Below are positions 9,041 through 18,053 of a stretch of 64,000 nt of DNA, piece after piece. The notes under the pieces were generated by a model. It was not told the origin of the DNA. It did not search any database and was given only the letters and a program-made list of their open reading frames with translations. A program made the translations under genes and the position numbers. Each line of letters opens with the position of its first letter. Position 1 is the stretch's first letter. The stretch is from the NCBI RefSeq assembly GCF_003352085.1, contig NZ_CP025804.1, positions 4,724,205-4,788,204 of the forward strand. Direction: 5' to 3'. Origin of the DNA: Sulfitobacter sp. SK012. Its GTDB lineage: Bacteria; Pseudomonadota; Alphaproteobacteria; Rhodobacterales; Rhodobacteraceae.

Positions 9041-9071
9041 GTGAGGGGGCTACATATTGTGGCCCCCTCAC
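9041..9071 (+). terminator. Hairpin after binding-protein gene (attenuator or 3' stabiliser)
   Basis: GTGAGGGGGC (9041-9050) pairs perfectly with GCCCCCTCAC (9062-9071) across an 11-nt loop. The T-rich stretch after it is broken and distant (CGTTTTTCC near 9082). Partial termination or protection of the abundant binding-protein mRNA is more likely than complete termination, since the permease genes follow in the same direction. Confidence 0.6.
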
Positions 9072-9128
9072 ATTTCTACATTCGTTTTTCCATTTTTCTA
9101 ACGTTGACCTAACCCAAACGGGGACATC

Positions 9129-10772
9129 ATGAGTGACACCAACACAGCAGGCCCGGTCCTTGCCGCAGACGGCACGCCGCTCAAGAAATCACTGAACCGC
9201 GCTTTGCGTGTTCAAAAGATGCGGGCACTTGCGCTGATCGCGCCCCTTTTGATCTTTGTTCTTGTCACTTTCATCGCGCCTATCGCCGATATGCTCTTTC
9301 GCTCTGTCGAGAATGACATCGTGGCCGATACTTTGCCAAAAGCCACAACTGCGCTGGCAGATTGGGATGCAAGCAGCGGTGAGGTACCAGCAGAGCCTGT
9401 TTTCGCAGCTCTTTACGATGATATTTTCTTTGCCAAAGAGGCAAAGCAGCACACCCGCCTCGGTTCACGTTTGAACTATGAACTGACTGGGGTGTCCTCC
9501 TTGTTCCGCAAGTCCGGTCGCAAAGTTGAGGACATGGGAGAAGTTTACCAAGACCAGTTCGAAGATATTGATGCTTTCTGGAAGCAAGGTGAGAACTGGA
9601 ACAGCTTCATGGCGTCGGACAGCTGGCTTGCTGCGATGAAGGACTGGGACAAAGCATCCGGCAAGAAACAGCCAGAATTTGCACTGCGTGAGGGCGTTGC
9701 GGAACTTCTTCCGGCGACAGCTGTTTCATATCAGCGCTTTGCTGACTTTATCCAGAATGTGGATGAAGGTGATTTTTCCAAAGAAGACCCTTGGGCGATT
9801 ATCTACTCCTCTCTGCATGCAGATTTGACGGGTGATGCCGCCAGCGCGGTCTCAGCTTATACTGGCCCCGCCGCACAAGAGATTGTGGCCGCAGCCGCCG
9901 CCGCAACGGCCTTTGAAACGGTCAATTTCTCCGAGGCATTCGTGAAGATCGACAAAGACTGGCACGATCCAAATGTGTGGAGCACAATTCAGACCTACAG
10001 CCCAAAATACACCAACGGCTATTTCCTGAACGCCATCGACATGCAAAAGGGTGGCGATGGCCCCGAAATGCGCCCCGAAAATCAGCAAATCTATCTGACG
10101 CTGTTCTGGCGCACGATGGTCATGTCCGTCATGATCACATGCTCTTGCATTCTGCTTGGCTACCCGGTGGCTTGGTTGCTCGCAAACCTCCCAACGCGTA
10201 CCGCAAACGCCTTGATGATCTTGGTATTGCTGCCCTTCTGGACCTCGCTGCTGGTGCGGACCTCGGCTTGGAAAGTCATGCTGCAGCAACAGGGTGTGAT
10301 CAACGAAACACTGGTCTGGCTCGGGATCGTTGGTACTGATGATCGCCTTGCGCTCATCAACAACCAAACGGGCACGATCATCGCAATGACGCACATCTTG
10401 CTGCCGTTCATGATCCTGCCACTTTACTCGGTCATGCAGACCATCCCGCAAACGTACCTGCGGGCCGCCAAGAGCCTTGGCGCGACAAATTGGACAGCCT
10501 TCTGGCGCGTCTACTTCCCGCAATCCATTCCAGGAATTGGCGCGGGATCGATCCTCGTTTTCATCTTGGCGATTGGCTATTATATCACGCCTGAAATCGT
10601 TGGTGGTACATCAGGGACGTTCATCTCAAACCGGATTGCCTACCACATTTCATCCTCGTTGAATTGGGGCCTTGGGGCCGCGCTCGGGGCCATCCTGCTC
10701 GCTGCAGTTTTGATGCTCTACTATGCCTATGACAAGATCGTCGGCATCGATAACGTAAAGCTGGGGGGCTAA
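9129..10772 (+). CDS. ABC transporter permease with large periplasmic insert
   Basis: A 547-residue permease, far longer than the usual 280-300. A first membrane segment lies at residues 34-55 (LALIAPLLIFVLVTFIAP). About 250 mostly hydrophilic residues follow before the permease core begins near residue 320 (LFWRTMVMSVMITCSC). The core carries the EAA motif (LRAAKSLGATNW...FPQSIPG). The insert is acidic and predicted periplasmic, so it may contact the binding protein. The gene follows the binding-protein gene across a hairpin and precedes the second permease by 4 nt. The core places it with PotB-like polyamine permeases; the insert itself is not a domain I recognise. Confidence 0.85.
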   Translation: MSDTNTAGPVLAADGTPLKKSLNRALRVQKMRALALIAPLLIFVLVTFIAPIADMLFRSVENDIVADTLPKATTALADWDASSGEVPAEPVFAALYDDIFFAKEAKQHTRLGSRLNYELTGVSSLFRKSGRKVEDMGEVYQDQFEDIDAFWKQGENWNSFMASDSWLAAMKDWDKASGKKQPEFALREGVAELLPATAVSYQRFADFIQNVDEGDFSKEDPWAIIYSSLHADLTGDAASAVSAYTGPAAQEIVAAAAAATAFETVNFSEAFVKIDKDWHDPNVWSTIQTYSPKYTNGYFLNAIDMQKGGDGPEMRPENQQIYLTLFWRTMVMSVMITCSCILLGYPVAWLLANLPTRTANALMILVLLPFWTSLLVRTSAWKVMLQQQGVINETLVWLGIVGTDDRLALINNQTGTIIAMTHILLPFMILPLYSVMQTIPQTYLRAAKSLGATNWTAFWRVYFPQSIPGIGAGSILVFILAIGYYITPEIVGGTSGTFISNRIAYHISSSLNWGLGAALGAILLAAVLMLYYAYDKIVGIDNVKLGG

Positions 10773-10776
10773 GGAC

Positions 10777-11955
10777 ATGGTCGCACTTACACCAATCTCG
10801 CGCAAACCCGTGTCCTTTTATGTTCCAGTCGTTGCGGCATTTGGAGCGTTCGCTGGTCTCTTTGTTGGCACGGCACAAGGCAGTGGGATGATCGGTCTGC
10901 TGGTGGGGGCCGCGTTGATGGCTGCTGTTGCCTTTGTGCTCACGCAGCTAATCCCTTCTGAGCGTACAGGACGCTGGGGCCTTGTTGCTATCATGACCGT
11001 ACTCGGCGGGCTGATGGGCGGCGTTCCCGGGGTTATTCTTGGCGCGGCATTCGGTTGGTTCTTCGGCTGGCTCAGCTTTTGGCTCTTTGAGGGGCGCTAT
11101 CGCGAGCGCGTAGCCCCCTACCTCACTCCTGGACAAGTACTTTGGCATTTCTCATTCCGCGTGATCTGCGGTGCCATCCTTACGTTCCTGATTACGCCGA
11201 TACTTGTGGTCATGCCGCTCAGCTTTAATGCGCAAGACTTCTTTACATTTACACCTGAAATGCTGCGTTTTGACCCTGCCGGTTACTCACTCAAGCACTA
11301 CCGCGATTTCTTTACGAACCAAGACTGGCAGAACGCTGTGCGCAACTCGGTCAAGATCGCACCTGTCGCGACGCTACTTTCCGTGGGATTTGGCACGCTG
11401 GCCGCTATTGGCCTCAGCCAACCGCACGTACCGTTCCGCCGTGCCATCATGGCAATCCTGATTTCACCGATGATTGTGCCGCTGATTATTTCCGCTGCAG
11501 GTATGTATTTCTTCTACAGCCGCATCGGCCTTCAGGGCACATATATCGGTGTGGTTCTTGCCCACGCAGCCCTTGGCATTCCCTTTGTGATCATCACCGT
11601 GACTGCGACGCTGGTGGGTTTTGATAACTCTCTGACCCGTGCGGCGGCCAACATGGGGGCCAACCCGGTTACGACGTTCTTCCGCATCCAGATGCCTCTC
11701 ATTCTACCAGGCGTGATCTCAGGTGGCCTCTTCGCCTTCATCACGTCTTTTGATGAAGTTGTCGTTGTGCTCTTTGTCGGGTCTGCTGGTCAAAAGACCC
11801 TTCCATGGCAGATGTTCACAGGCTTGCGTGAGCAGATCAGCCCGACGATCTTGGCCGTTGCAACGATACTTGTGGGGATTTCGATCTGCCTACTGACTGT
11901 CGTTGAACTTCTGCGTCGTCGCTCTGAGCGTCTGCGTGGCATGTCGCCCGGCTAA
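10777..11955 (+). CDS. ABC transporter permease with N-terminal membrane extension (PotC-like)
   Basis: A 392-residue permease with AAGGA 4 nt before the ATG. The first 120 residues hold several short Gly/Ala-rich membrane segments not found in standard PotC. The usual permease starts at about residue 128 (VICGAILTFLITPILVVMPLSF). The EAA-type loop reads TRAAANMGANPVTTFFRIQMPLILPG. It closes the operon of ATPase, binding protein and two permeases; 48 nt later the convergent transglycosylase gene ends. The extra membrane segments and the large insert in its partner form a matching pair, which suggests a structurally distinct subtype of polyamine importer. Confidence 0.87.
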   Translation: MVALTPISRKPVSFYVPVVAAFGAFAGLFVGTAQGSGMIGLLVGAALMAAVAFVLTQLIPSERTGRWGLVAIMTVLGGLMGGVPGVILGAAFGWFFGWLSFWLFEGRYRERVAPYLTPGQVLWHFSFRVICGAILTFLITPILVVMPLSFNAQDFFTFTPEMLRFDPAGYSLKHYRDFFTNQDWQNAVRNSVKIAPVATLLSVGFGTLAAIGLSQPHVPFRRAIMAILISPMIVPLIISAAGMYFFYSRIGLQGTYIGVVLAHAALGIPFVIITVTATLVGFDNSLTRAAANMGANPVTTFFRIQMPLILPGVISGGLFAFITSFDEVVVVLFVGSAGQKTLPWQMFTGLREQISPTILAVATILVGISICLLTVVELLRRRSERLRGMSPG

Positions 11956-12003
11956 AGCATCAACTTCATACGATCTAACATCATCGCTTACAGCAAAACG
12001 GCT

Positions 12004-13209
12004 TCACAGCCCTTGCTGTAAGCTTCCAAGCATCGCCGGCGACGCATAGCCATCTGGCACAAGCCCATTAGATACCTGCCAAGCACGCAAAGCATTGATC
12101 GTCAAAGGCCCGATCTTTGCGTCGATCTTCTGAGTGTCGAAACCAGCAGCGGTCAAAAGCTCTTGCAGCGCGATACGCTCGTCGTAGCTCAACGCACGAT
12201 CTTCCCGTGGCCAGTCGCCCTGCAAAGGCCACGCCCCACCAATCCGGTCAGCGAGATGTCCCACACCAATTACGTAGGCGTCCGCCGTGTTGTAACTTTC
12301 AAGAACTTCGAAGTTATCAAAGATCATGAACGCCACCCCTTCTGCACCTCCGGGCAACAAGATGGACGCAAGGCCTTCTCCTGCCAAAGCACTCTCCTGT
12401 ACGCCTGCGACGCCCAGCAGCGCCCGGTCCTTCGGCTCCTTGCGGACCTCACGGTTGGCAAGAAAATAGTCGAAACCTTCAGGTAAAACCACCTCTACTC
12501 CCCATGGTTGGCCAGTCACCCAGCCATTCGCCTTAAGATATGCCGCGGTTGAGGCGAGCGCATCGCGCGGGTCGTCCCCCCAGATGTCGCGCTTGCCGTC
12601 TAGGGTCCAATCAACAGCGTGGTCCAGAAAGGACGTTGGCATGAACTGCGTATGCCCCATTGCGCCAGCCCAACTTCCCTGCATCTGCGCAGGTTTAGTG
12701 TCCCCGCTTTGCAATATCCGTAGAGCCGCCATCAGCTGGTCTTCAAAAAATGCAGCCCGGCGCGGATCGAATGACAAAGACGCGAGCGACCGGATAACGC
12801 TGTCACTGCCACGAAACGTGCCGTAAGCGCTTTCCAACCCCCAGATTGCCACAATGATTTCGGATGGCACACCAAAACGCTCCGAAATTGCATCCAGTGT
12901 TTGCTGATGGCCTTGCAGCGCCTTGCGTCCGTTGGCAACCCTTAGGTCAGACACAGCCGTCTCAAGATAATCCCAAACCGTCTTCGTAAATTCCGACTGG
13001 TTGCGATCACGCCGGACGACTTCCGCGTCGTAGGACACATCGGCAAAAGCTTGGTCAAGAACATCAGTTTCAATTCCAGCAACCTGCGCGCGTCCTCGAA
13101 ATGCGAGAACCCATTCCTGAAACGCCACGACTGAGACATCCGGCAAGGTTTGTGCCGGAACCGGTGTGGCCAGAACAGCGGCAAATGCAAGGATCAGAAG
13201 CGGTTTCAT
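12004..13209 (-). CDS. Lytic murein transglycosylase (MltB/SLT_2 family)
   Basis: A 401-residue cell-wall enzyme that cleaves the glycan between MurNAc and GlcNAc to give 1,6-anhydro ends. The start at 13209 gives a signal peptide (MKPLLILAFAAVLATPVPAQ). The SLT_2 domain covers about residues 28-320, with the catalytic Glu at about 126 in IWGLESAYGTF. The sequence GAMGHTQFMPTSF follows further on. A C-terminal peptidoglycan-binding domain (residues 340-400, GPLTINALRAWQ) is present. No lipobox Cys is seen, so the protein is probably soluble in the periplasm. A longer frame reaching 13326 has no signal peptide at its start and is rejected. Confidence 0.9.
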   Translation of the reverse strand: MKPLLILAFAAVLATPVPAQTLPDVSVVAFQEWVLAFRGRAQVAGIETDVLDQAFADVSYDAEVVRRDRNQSEFTKTVWDYLETAVSDLRVANGRKALQGHQQTLDAISERFGVPSEIIVAIWGLESAYGTFRGSDSVIRSLASLSFDPRRAAFFEDQLMAALRILQSGDTKPAQMQGSWAGAMGHTQFMPTSFLDHAVDWTLDGKRDIWGDDPRDALASTAAYLKANGWVTGQPWGVEVVLPEGFDYFLANREVRKEPKDRALLGVAGVQESALAGEGLASILLPGGAEGVAFMIFDNFEVLESYNTADAYVIGVGHLADRIGGAWPLQGDWPREDRALSYDERIALQELLTAAGFDTQKIDAKIGPLTINALRAWQVSNGLVPDGYASPAMLGSLQQGL

Positions 13210-13261
13210 GATTACCCTCAAGATGGTTTTCCGTCCCAAGAATACTCTGAACCAACAGCAA

Positions 13262-13978
13262 TCAAAAGCCGCCCTCAGCGGTAGTCCGCTGTGCGATCTC
13301 AGCACGCAACCGCGCCATGTGATCACGCAGCATCGGTACGCGGCGAGGGCGGAAGGATGCTCCCGTCAGCTCGAGGCTCTGCATTCGGTCCAACCGGAAC
13401 ACCCGAAAATCTGCACGCATATGACACCAAGCCATCAGCATATGCGCATCTTTCATATAGACGATGCTCAATGGGTCGGCGTCACGGGACGTGACCTGCC
13501 CCTTGGCGTCTTCATAGTCGATACGGATCGTAGCTTCGTCCCAGGTAGCGCGGCGCAAGGCCGCGACGTCAACGCTCGGTTTGGGTGGGCTGGTAAAGCG
13601 ACGCGCATCTAGTACCGCATGTTGCAAACGATGGGTCTGCCGGGCAGGCAGCCGCGCTTTGAGCTTGGCCAGCGCAGATACCGCTGCCGCTGCCAAAGTC
13701 GGATCACCAATCACGGCAACGTCGCGCAGGCCCAGCACCAATGCCTCCAGCTCATCGTCGCTGAAGGCAAGCGGTGGCAGCGCTGCATCTTCAATCAAGG
13801 TATAGCCAAACCCGGCCTCACCATCGATCACAGCGCCCAATCCGCGCAACGCGTCAATGTCGCGGTAGATCGTGCGCAACGAGACACCAGTTTCCTCAAC
13901 AAGTTGCGCCGCAGTAATGGGAGCAGGCAGACGGCGCAGCGTTTGCATCAACTGAAACAGTCGGTGAGTTCGGGTCAT
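13262..13978 (-). CDS. YafY-type HTH/WYL-domain transcriptional regulator
   Basis: A 238-residue regulator starting MTRTHRLFQLMQTLRR. An HTH_11 domain occupies residues 5-60 (ITAAQLVEETGVSLRTIYRDIDAL). A WYL-type ligand-sensing domain follows, with IVYMKDAHMLMAWCHMRADFRVFRLDRM near residues 155-185. The gene is divergent from the glutathione-transferase gene across 96 nt, a common arrangement for a regulator and its target. The ligand is unknown. Confidence 0.85.
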   Translation of the reverse strand: MTRTHRLFQLMQTLRRLPAPITAAQLVEETGVSLRTIYRDIDALRGLGAVIDGEAGFGYTLIEDAALPPLAFSDDELEALVLGLRDVAVIGDPTLAAAAVSALAKLKARLPARQTHRLQHAVLDARRFTSPPKPSVDVAALRRATWDEATIRIDYEDAKGQVTSRDADPLSIVYMKDAHMLMAWCHMRADFRVFRLDRMQSLELTGASFRPRRVPMLRDHMARLRAEIAQRTTAEGGF

Positions 13979-14074
13979 GGGCAGGCCTCCAATACGCCTA
14001 TTGTGATACACGCTACTGTCAGTTTCTGTCAGCAATCAAGCGTAGAGTGCACCCAATTCACACAAGGAAAACAC

Positions 14075-14767
14075 ATGATCACTCTGCTCACCTATGCACC
14101 TGCTTTCGGTCAGTCCAGCCCTAGTCCATTTTGCCTAAAGGCCGAATGGCTACTTAATCTTTCTAGCCAGCAGTGGCAGCGTGAGGACCTCAAGGATCCA
14201 CGCAAGATGCCTCATGCTAAGCTGCCTGCGATAAAGGTGGATGATCGGATCATCCCCGACAGCGACAACATTCGGGTTTACCTTGAAGAGCACGGTGCGC
14301 AATTCGATAAAGGCATGAGCGACATGGACAAAGCCACCGCGCGGGCGTTCATTCGCATGGCCGAAGAACATATGTATTTCCACCTGGTCATGGACCGCTG
14401 GGGCAATGATGCAGTCTGGCCGATGGTGCGCGACACTTACTTCGACATGATCCCCAAGATCGTTCGCGGCGTGATAACAAACCGCATCCGCAAGGCGGCG
14501 CTACAGGGGCTGCATGGTCAGGGCACCGGTCGCCTCAGTGAAGAGGAGCGCATGGCCCGGATTGAGCCTGACTTCGCCGCGATCTCGGCACGGCTGTGGC
14601 AAGGAGCTTACCTGTTCGAGGACGCACCAACTGCGGCTGACGCGTCTGTTGGCGCAGTTTTGGCGTCAATACGCGCAGCCCCTGCAGATACGGCATTGTC
14701 GCGACGCGTTTCCCAAGATCAGCAACTCAGTGCATACGCTGATCGTTGTATCGCCGCGTTGGGTTAG
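14075..14767 (+). CDS. Glutathione S-transferase family protein (FAXC/metaxin-like)
   Basis: A 230-residue protein of two-domain GST fold. The N-terminal thioredoxin-like half (residues 1-78) includes SPSPFCLKAEWLL and the cis-Pro context KLPAIKVDDRIIPDSDNI. The C-terminal helical half follows (AFIRMAEEHMYFHLVMDRW). The pattern resembles the 'failed axon connections' and metaxin branch of GSTs found in proteobacteria more than the classical detoxifying enzymes. AAGGA precedes the ATG by 5-6 nt. The gene is probably controlled by the divergent WYL regulator. Its stop codon overlaps the convergent RNase R stop by four bases. Confidence 0.82.
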   Translation: MITLLTYAPAFGQSSPSPFCLKAEWLLNLSSQQWQREDLKDPRKMPHAKLPAIKVDDRIIPDSDNIRVYLEEHGAQFDKGMSDMDKATARAFIRMAEEHMYFHLVMDRWGNDAVWPMVRDTYFDMIPKIVRGVITNRIRKAALQGLHGQGTGRLSEEERMARIEPDFAAISARLWQGAYLFEDAPTAADASVGAVLASIRAAPADTALSRRVSQDQQLSAYADRCIAALG

Positions 14768-17019
14768 CGGCGGGTGCGGGTGACCTTGCGCTTGATCTTG
14801 TCCTTTTTACGCTTGGCGTTGCTGCCTTTTCGGCGCGGGCTGCGACCAGCTGGGCTGCGGCTGCCTTGCTTGATCTTCTCGCCTTCGATGGCCAATAACT
14901 CAAGAGCGATGCCACCCGTTACCGGCGTGACCTCAGCAAGGCGAACGGTGACCCGCTGGCCAATGCCAATGGTCAAGCCCGTGTCAGACCCCATGAGCGT
15001 ATTTACCTCTGCGTCATGGTGAAAATACTCACGGCCCAGGCTGCGCATGGGAAGCAAACCGTCGGCACCCGTTTCATCCAATTTCACAAAGGCACCAAAG
15101 CGTGCAATGCCACTGATACGGCCCGTCATCTCATTGCCGACACGCTCTGAAAGATAAGACGCTAAATACCGATCGGTCGTGTCACGTTCGGCCACCATCG
15201 AGCGACGCTCAGTATCAGAAATTTGCGCACCCGTAGCTTCGAGATCGTCAATGTCGTGCTGGGACAATCCGTCTTTGCCCCAACCATGCGCTGTGATCAG
15301 CGCACGGTGCACAATCAGGTCCGCATAACGTCGGATCGGCGATGTGAAATGTGCATAGGACCGCAGCGCTAGGCCGAAATGGCCAATATGCGCAGGTGAG
15401 TAATAAGCCTGTGTCATCGAACGCAGCGTCGAGATGTTGATCAGTTCCGCATCCGGCGTACCGGCGGCATCATTCAGCAGTCGGTTTAGATGCGCCGTTT
15501 GCAACACCTGTCCCTTGGCCAGCGTAAAGCCTGCCGCTTGCGCCGTTTCCCGAAGGCTTTCGAGTTTTTCGGGGGGTGGCTCTTCGTGTGCACGGAAAAG
15601 CTGCGGCGTCTTGTTGGCAAGCAGCGTCTCGGCTGCAGCGACATTGGCCAGTACCATGAATTCTTCGATCAGCTTATGCGCGTCCAATCGGTCCTTGAAG
15701 TTAACCGATTTGACCGTGCCCTCCTCGTCCAGCTCAATCCGCCGCTCTGGCAAATCCAAATCCAACGGCTGACGACGTTTGCGCGCCTCTTTCAGTGCTG
15801 CATAGGCCGCGTAAAGCGGTTTGAGAACCGATTCCAGCAAGGGCTCGGTGCGGTCATTCGGCGTGCCGTCGATGGCGTCCTGAACCTCTTCGTAGTGCAG
15901 GCTGGCAGGCGAGCGCATGAGTGCGCGGTGAAAGTCATGCGATAGCTTTTCGCCCGTGGCGTCCAGCACCATACGCACCGCAATACAGGCACGGTCGACG
16001 CCTTCGTGCAGGCTGCATAGATCACCGGACAAGACGTCGGGCAGCATTGGCACCACACGGTCCGGGAAATACGTGGAATTTCCGCGCTTCCGTGCCTCGA
16101 CGTCCAACGCTGAGCCCGGAGTGACATAGCCTGCTACATCCGCAATCGCGACCCAGAGGATGTGACCACCGACGTTCTTTGGATCGGGGTCACTTTGGGC
16201 AAAACATGCATCATCGTGATCGCGCGCGTCTGATGGATCGATCGTAATCAACGGCAGTTCACGGAGGTCTTCGCGACCCTTAAGGGTCATTGGCTTGGCC
16301 TTGTCCGCCTGTGCCACAACGTCATCGGGAAATGCGTCTGGGATGCCGTGCTGGTGAATTGCAATCAGGGAAACCGCTCGGGGAGCAGATGGATCGCCTA
16401 ACCGCTCAACAATGCGGGCACGAGGAAGGCCCATACGGCCCTTGGGACCTGCCTGTTCCGCCTCGACCAGCTCACCGTCTTTGGCGCCAAACATTGCATC
16501 ACTGGAAACGATCCACTCGCGGTCAGCCCCTTTGTCTATCGGCTGAATGCGCCCGCCGTCTGAGCCCTTGCGAAAAATGCCCATCACTCGTTTCGGGTTG
16601 GTCCCGATGCGCCGGATCAACCGCCCTTCGTAATGGTACGTCTCACCTTTGACCTGAGTTAGGCGCGCAAGAATACGGTCTCCTTCACCAAGAGCAGGAT
16701 CAGAGGCGCGGGTCATCAACAGGACATTTGGAATAATGCCTTCGCCTTGCCACTCCATTGGCTTGGCAAAAAGATCTCCGTCAGAATCGGCACCTGTCAC
16801 CATCAGAACGGATACGGGCGGCAGGCGTTCGGGGTCCGAATAACTGCGTTTGCGTTTTTCCAGATGCCCTTCGGCCTCTAGCTCCTTGAGGATACGCTTG
16901 AGATCAATTCTTGCCGCGCCTTTGATGCCAAAGGCCTTGGCGATCTCGCGCTTCGCACCGAGAGTTGGGTTTTGTTCGATCCATTCAAGGATCTCGGGTT
17001 TTGATGGTATCTTGCTCAT
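14764..17019 (-). CDS. rnr: Ribonuclease R
   Basis: A 751-residue 3'-5' exoribonuclease that degrades structured RNA and takes part in rRNA and tmRNA-linked decay. The N-terminal winged-helix region (residues 5-55) is followed by cold-shock OB folds (about 65-230). The RNB catalytic domain begins near 245, with the metal-binding Asp cluster DPSDARDHDD at 261-270. An S1 domain lies near 620-700 (VGNEMTGRISGIARFGAFVKL). A strongly basic Lys/Arg-rich tail ends the protein. The length fits RNase R rather than RNase II. The stop codon shares bases with that of the convergent GST gene. Confidence 0.95.
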   Translation of the reverse strand: MSKIPSKPEILEWIEQNPTLGAKREIAKAFGIKGAARIDLKRILKELEAEGHLEKRKRSYSDPERLPPVSVLMVTGADSDGDLFAKPMEWQGEGIIPNVLLMTRASDPALGEGDRILARLTQVKGETYHYEGRLIRRIGTNPKRVMGIFRKGSDGGRIQPIDKGADREWIVSSDAMFGAKDGELVEAEQAGPKGRMGLPRARIVERLGDPSAPRAVSLIAIHQHGIPDAFPDDVVAQADKAKPMTLKGREDLRELPLITIDPSDARDHDDACFAQSDPDPKNVGGHILWVAIADVAGYVTPGSALDVEARKRGNSTYFPDRVVPMLPDVLSGDLCSLHEGVDRACIAVRMVLDATGEKLSHDFHRALMRSPASLHYEEVQDAIDGTPNDRTEPLLESVLKPLYAAYAALKEARKRRQPLDLDLPERRIELDEEGTVKSVNFKDRLDAHKLIEEFMVLANVAAAETLLANKTPQLFRAHEEPPPEKLESLRETAQAAGFTLAKGQVLQTAHLNRLLNDAAGTPDAELINISTLRSMTQAYYSPAHIGHFGLALRSYAHFTSPIRRYADLIVHRALITAHGWGKDGLSQHDIDDLEATGAQISDTERRSMVAERDTTDRYLASYLSERVGNEMTGRISGIARFGAFVKLDETGADGLLPMRSLGREYFHHDAEVNTLMGSDTGLTIGIGQRVTVRLAEVTPVTGGIALELLAIEGEKIKQGSRSPAGRSPRRKGSNAKRKKDKIKRKVTRTRR

Positions 17020-17055
17020 AGCATGCAGGTAGCACGCACATCCGGTGGCGTCACA

Positions 17056-17637
17056 TTATTTCCGGAGCGGCAGATCAGCAGCAGTATCCACATCACGCAG
17101 AATAGCTGTTTTGGCGATCCGATAGTCAGGGAGGCTGGCAATACTATCCGCAAGTGCATGCTGCGTTGACCAACGCACATCCTTGAATATCGTGGGCGGA
17201 ATGGCCTGATTGTTTTTCAACCCGATCAACCAAAAACCGCCATCGGGCGCCGGGCCAAATACAGCGTCATTGCGACCTAAAGCGCGAAACGCATCGTTGA
17301 CGTGGGCCGCTGTTATGCCGGGAATATCGGCTCCAATCACACAGACGGGGCCCGGCGGCGCGCTGCGAAGCATCCGCGCCATGCGGTCACCAAGGTTTCC
17401 GCCACCTTGTGGCCAGCGTGGCAAATGCGCAGGCCAGACACGACTGTTCATTCCAGCCACATCCGGCGCGACCGCAAGCACGGTCTGCCAGTGTGGACGT
17501 GTAACTTGGCGCAGCAAGGATCGCACTTGATGCCGGAACCACCACGCTGCGGCTACCATCCCAATGTCACGGCCCAACCGGGTTTTTACACGACCCGGAC
17601 GAGGCTCTTTCACCATTACGATCAGCGTGCGGTTCAT
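17056..17637 (-). CDS. TIGR04282-family glycosyltransferase-like protein (DUF2064)
   Basis: A 193-residue single-domain protein resembling nucleotidyl- and glycosyl-transferases of the A fold. It opens TLIVMVKEPRPGRVKTRLG, a loop typical of the family, and has GGNLGDRMARML and CVIGADIPGI, where an acidic motif binds metal. The biochemical role is not established for this family. Its start overlaps the stop of the acetyltransferase gene by 4 bp, and it is the last gene of the dapE transcript. Confidence 0.82.
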   Translation of the reverse strand: MNRTLIVMVKEPRPGRVKTRLGRDIGMVAAAWWFRHQVRSLLRQVTRPHWQTVLAVAPDVAGMNSRVWPAHLPRWPQGGGNLGDRMARMLRSAPPGPVCVIGADIPGITAAHVNDAFRALGRNDAVFGPAPDGGFWLIGLKNNQAIPPTIFKDVRWSTQHALADSIASLPDYRIAKTAILRDVDTAADLPLRK

Positions 17638-18053
17638 AGCCCTCGCACCATATCCCTGTGCGGAATGCCAGCGTCGTCATAGACGGGACCAGTCGCGACA
17701 AAGCCCAGCTTTTCATAGAAGCCCAGCGCATGTGTTTGCGCACCAAGCTTTGCCTGTGTAGCGCCTTGGGCCGTGGCGACTTCCAAACCCTGTCGGATCA
17801 GAGCGGCACCAAGTCCAGTTCCACGATGCGAAGGCAGGACGCACACACGCCCAATCTTGGCCACGCCGCCCGCCAGTGTGATCCGTGCTGTCCCTACGGG
17901 CTGATGCGCATCATGTGCGATCAAATGGGTGCTGGCTTCATCCAGATCGTCGATTTCATCCGACAGGGGCACATGTTGTTCTTGGACAAACACAATGTGT
18001 CGCAAAGTCCGGCAAAGCGCGATGTCATTACTGCGCCCAATCCGAATGGTCAT
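17634..18053 (-). CDS. GNAT-family N-acetyltransferase
   Basis: A 139-residue acetyltransferase with the acetyl-CoA-binding motif at residues 70-90 ([17 protein letters not shown]) and a C-terminal GFYEKLGF segment. It resembles the ElaA/PhnO-like small GNATs. Its ATG overlaps the dapE stop and its stop overlaps the next start, each by 4 bp. Substrate unknown. Confidence 0.88.
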   Translation of the reverse strand: MTIRIGRSNDIALCRTLRHIVFVQEQHVPLSDEIDDLDEASTHLIAHDAHQPVGTARITLAGGVAKIGRVCVLPSHRGTGLGAALIRQGLEVATAQGATQAKLGAQTHALGFYEKLGFVATGPVYDDAGIPHRDMVRGL

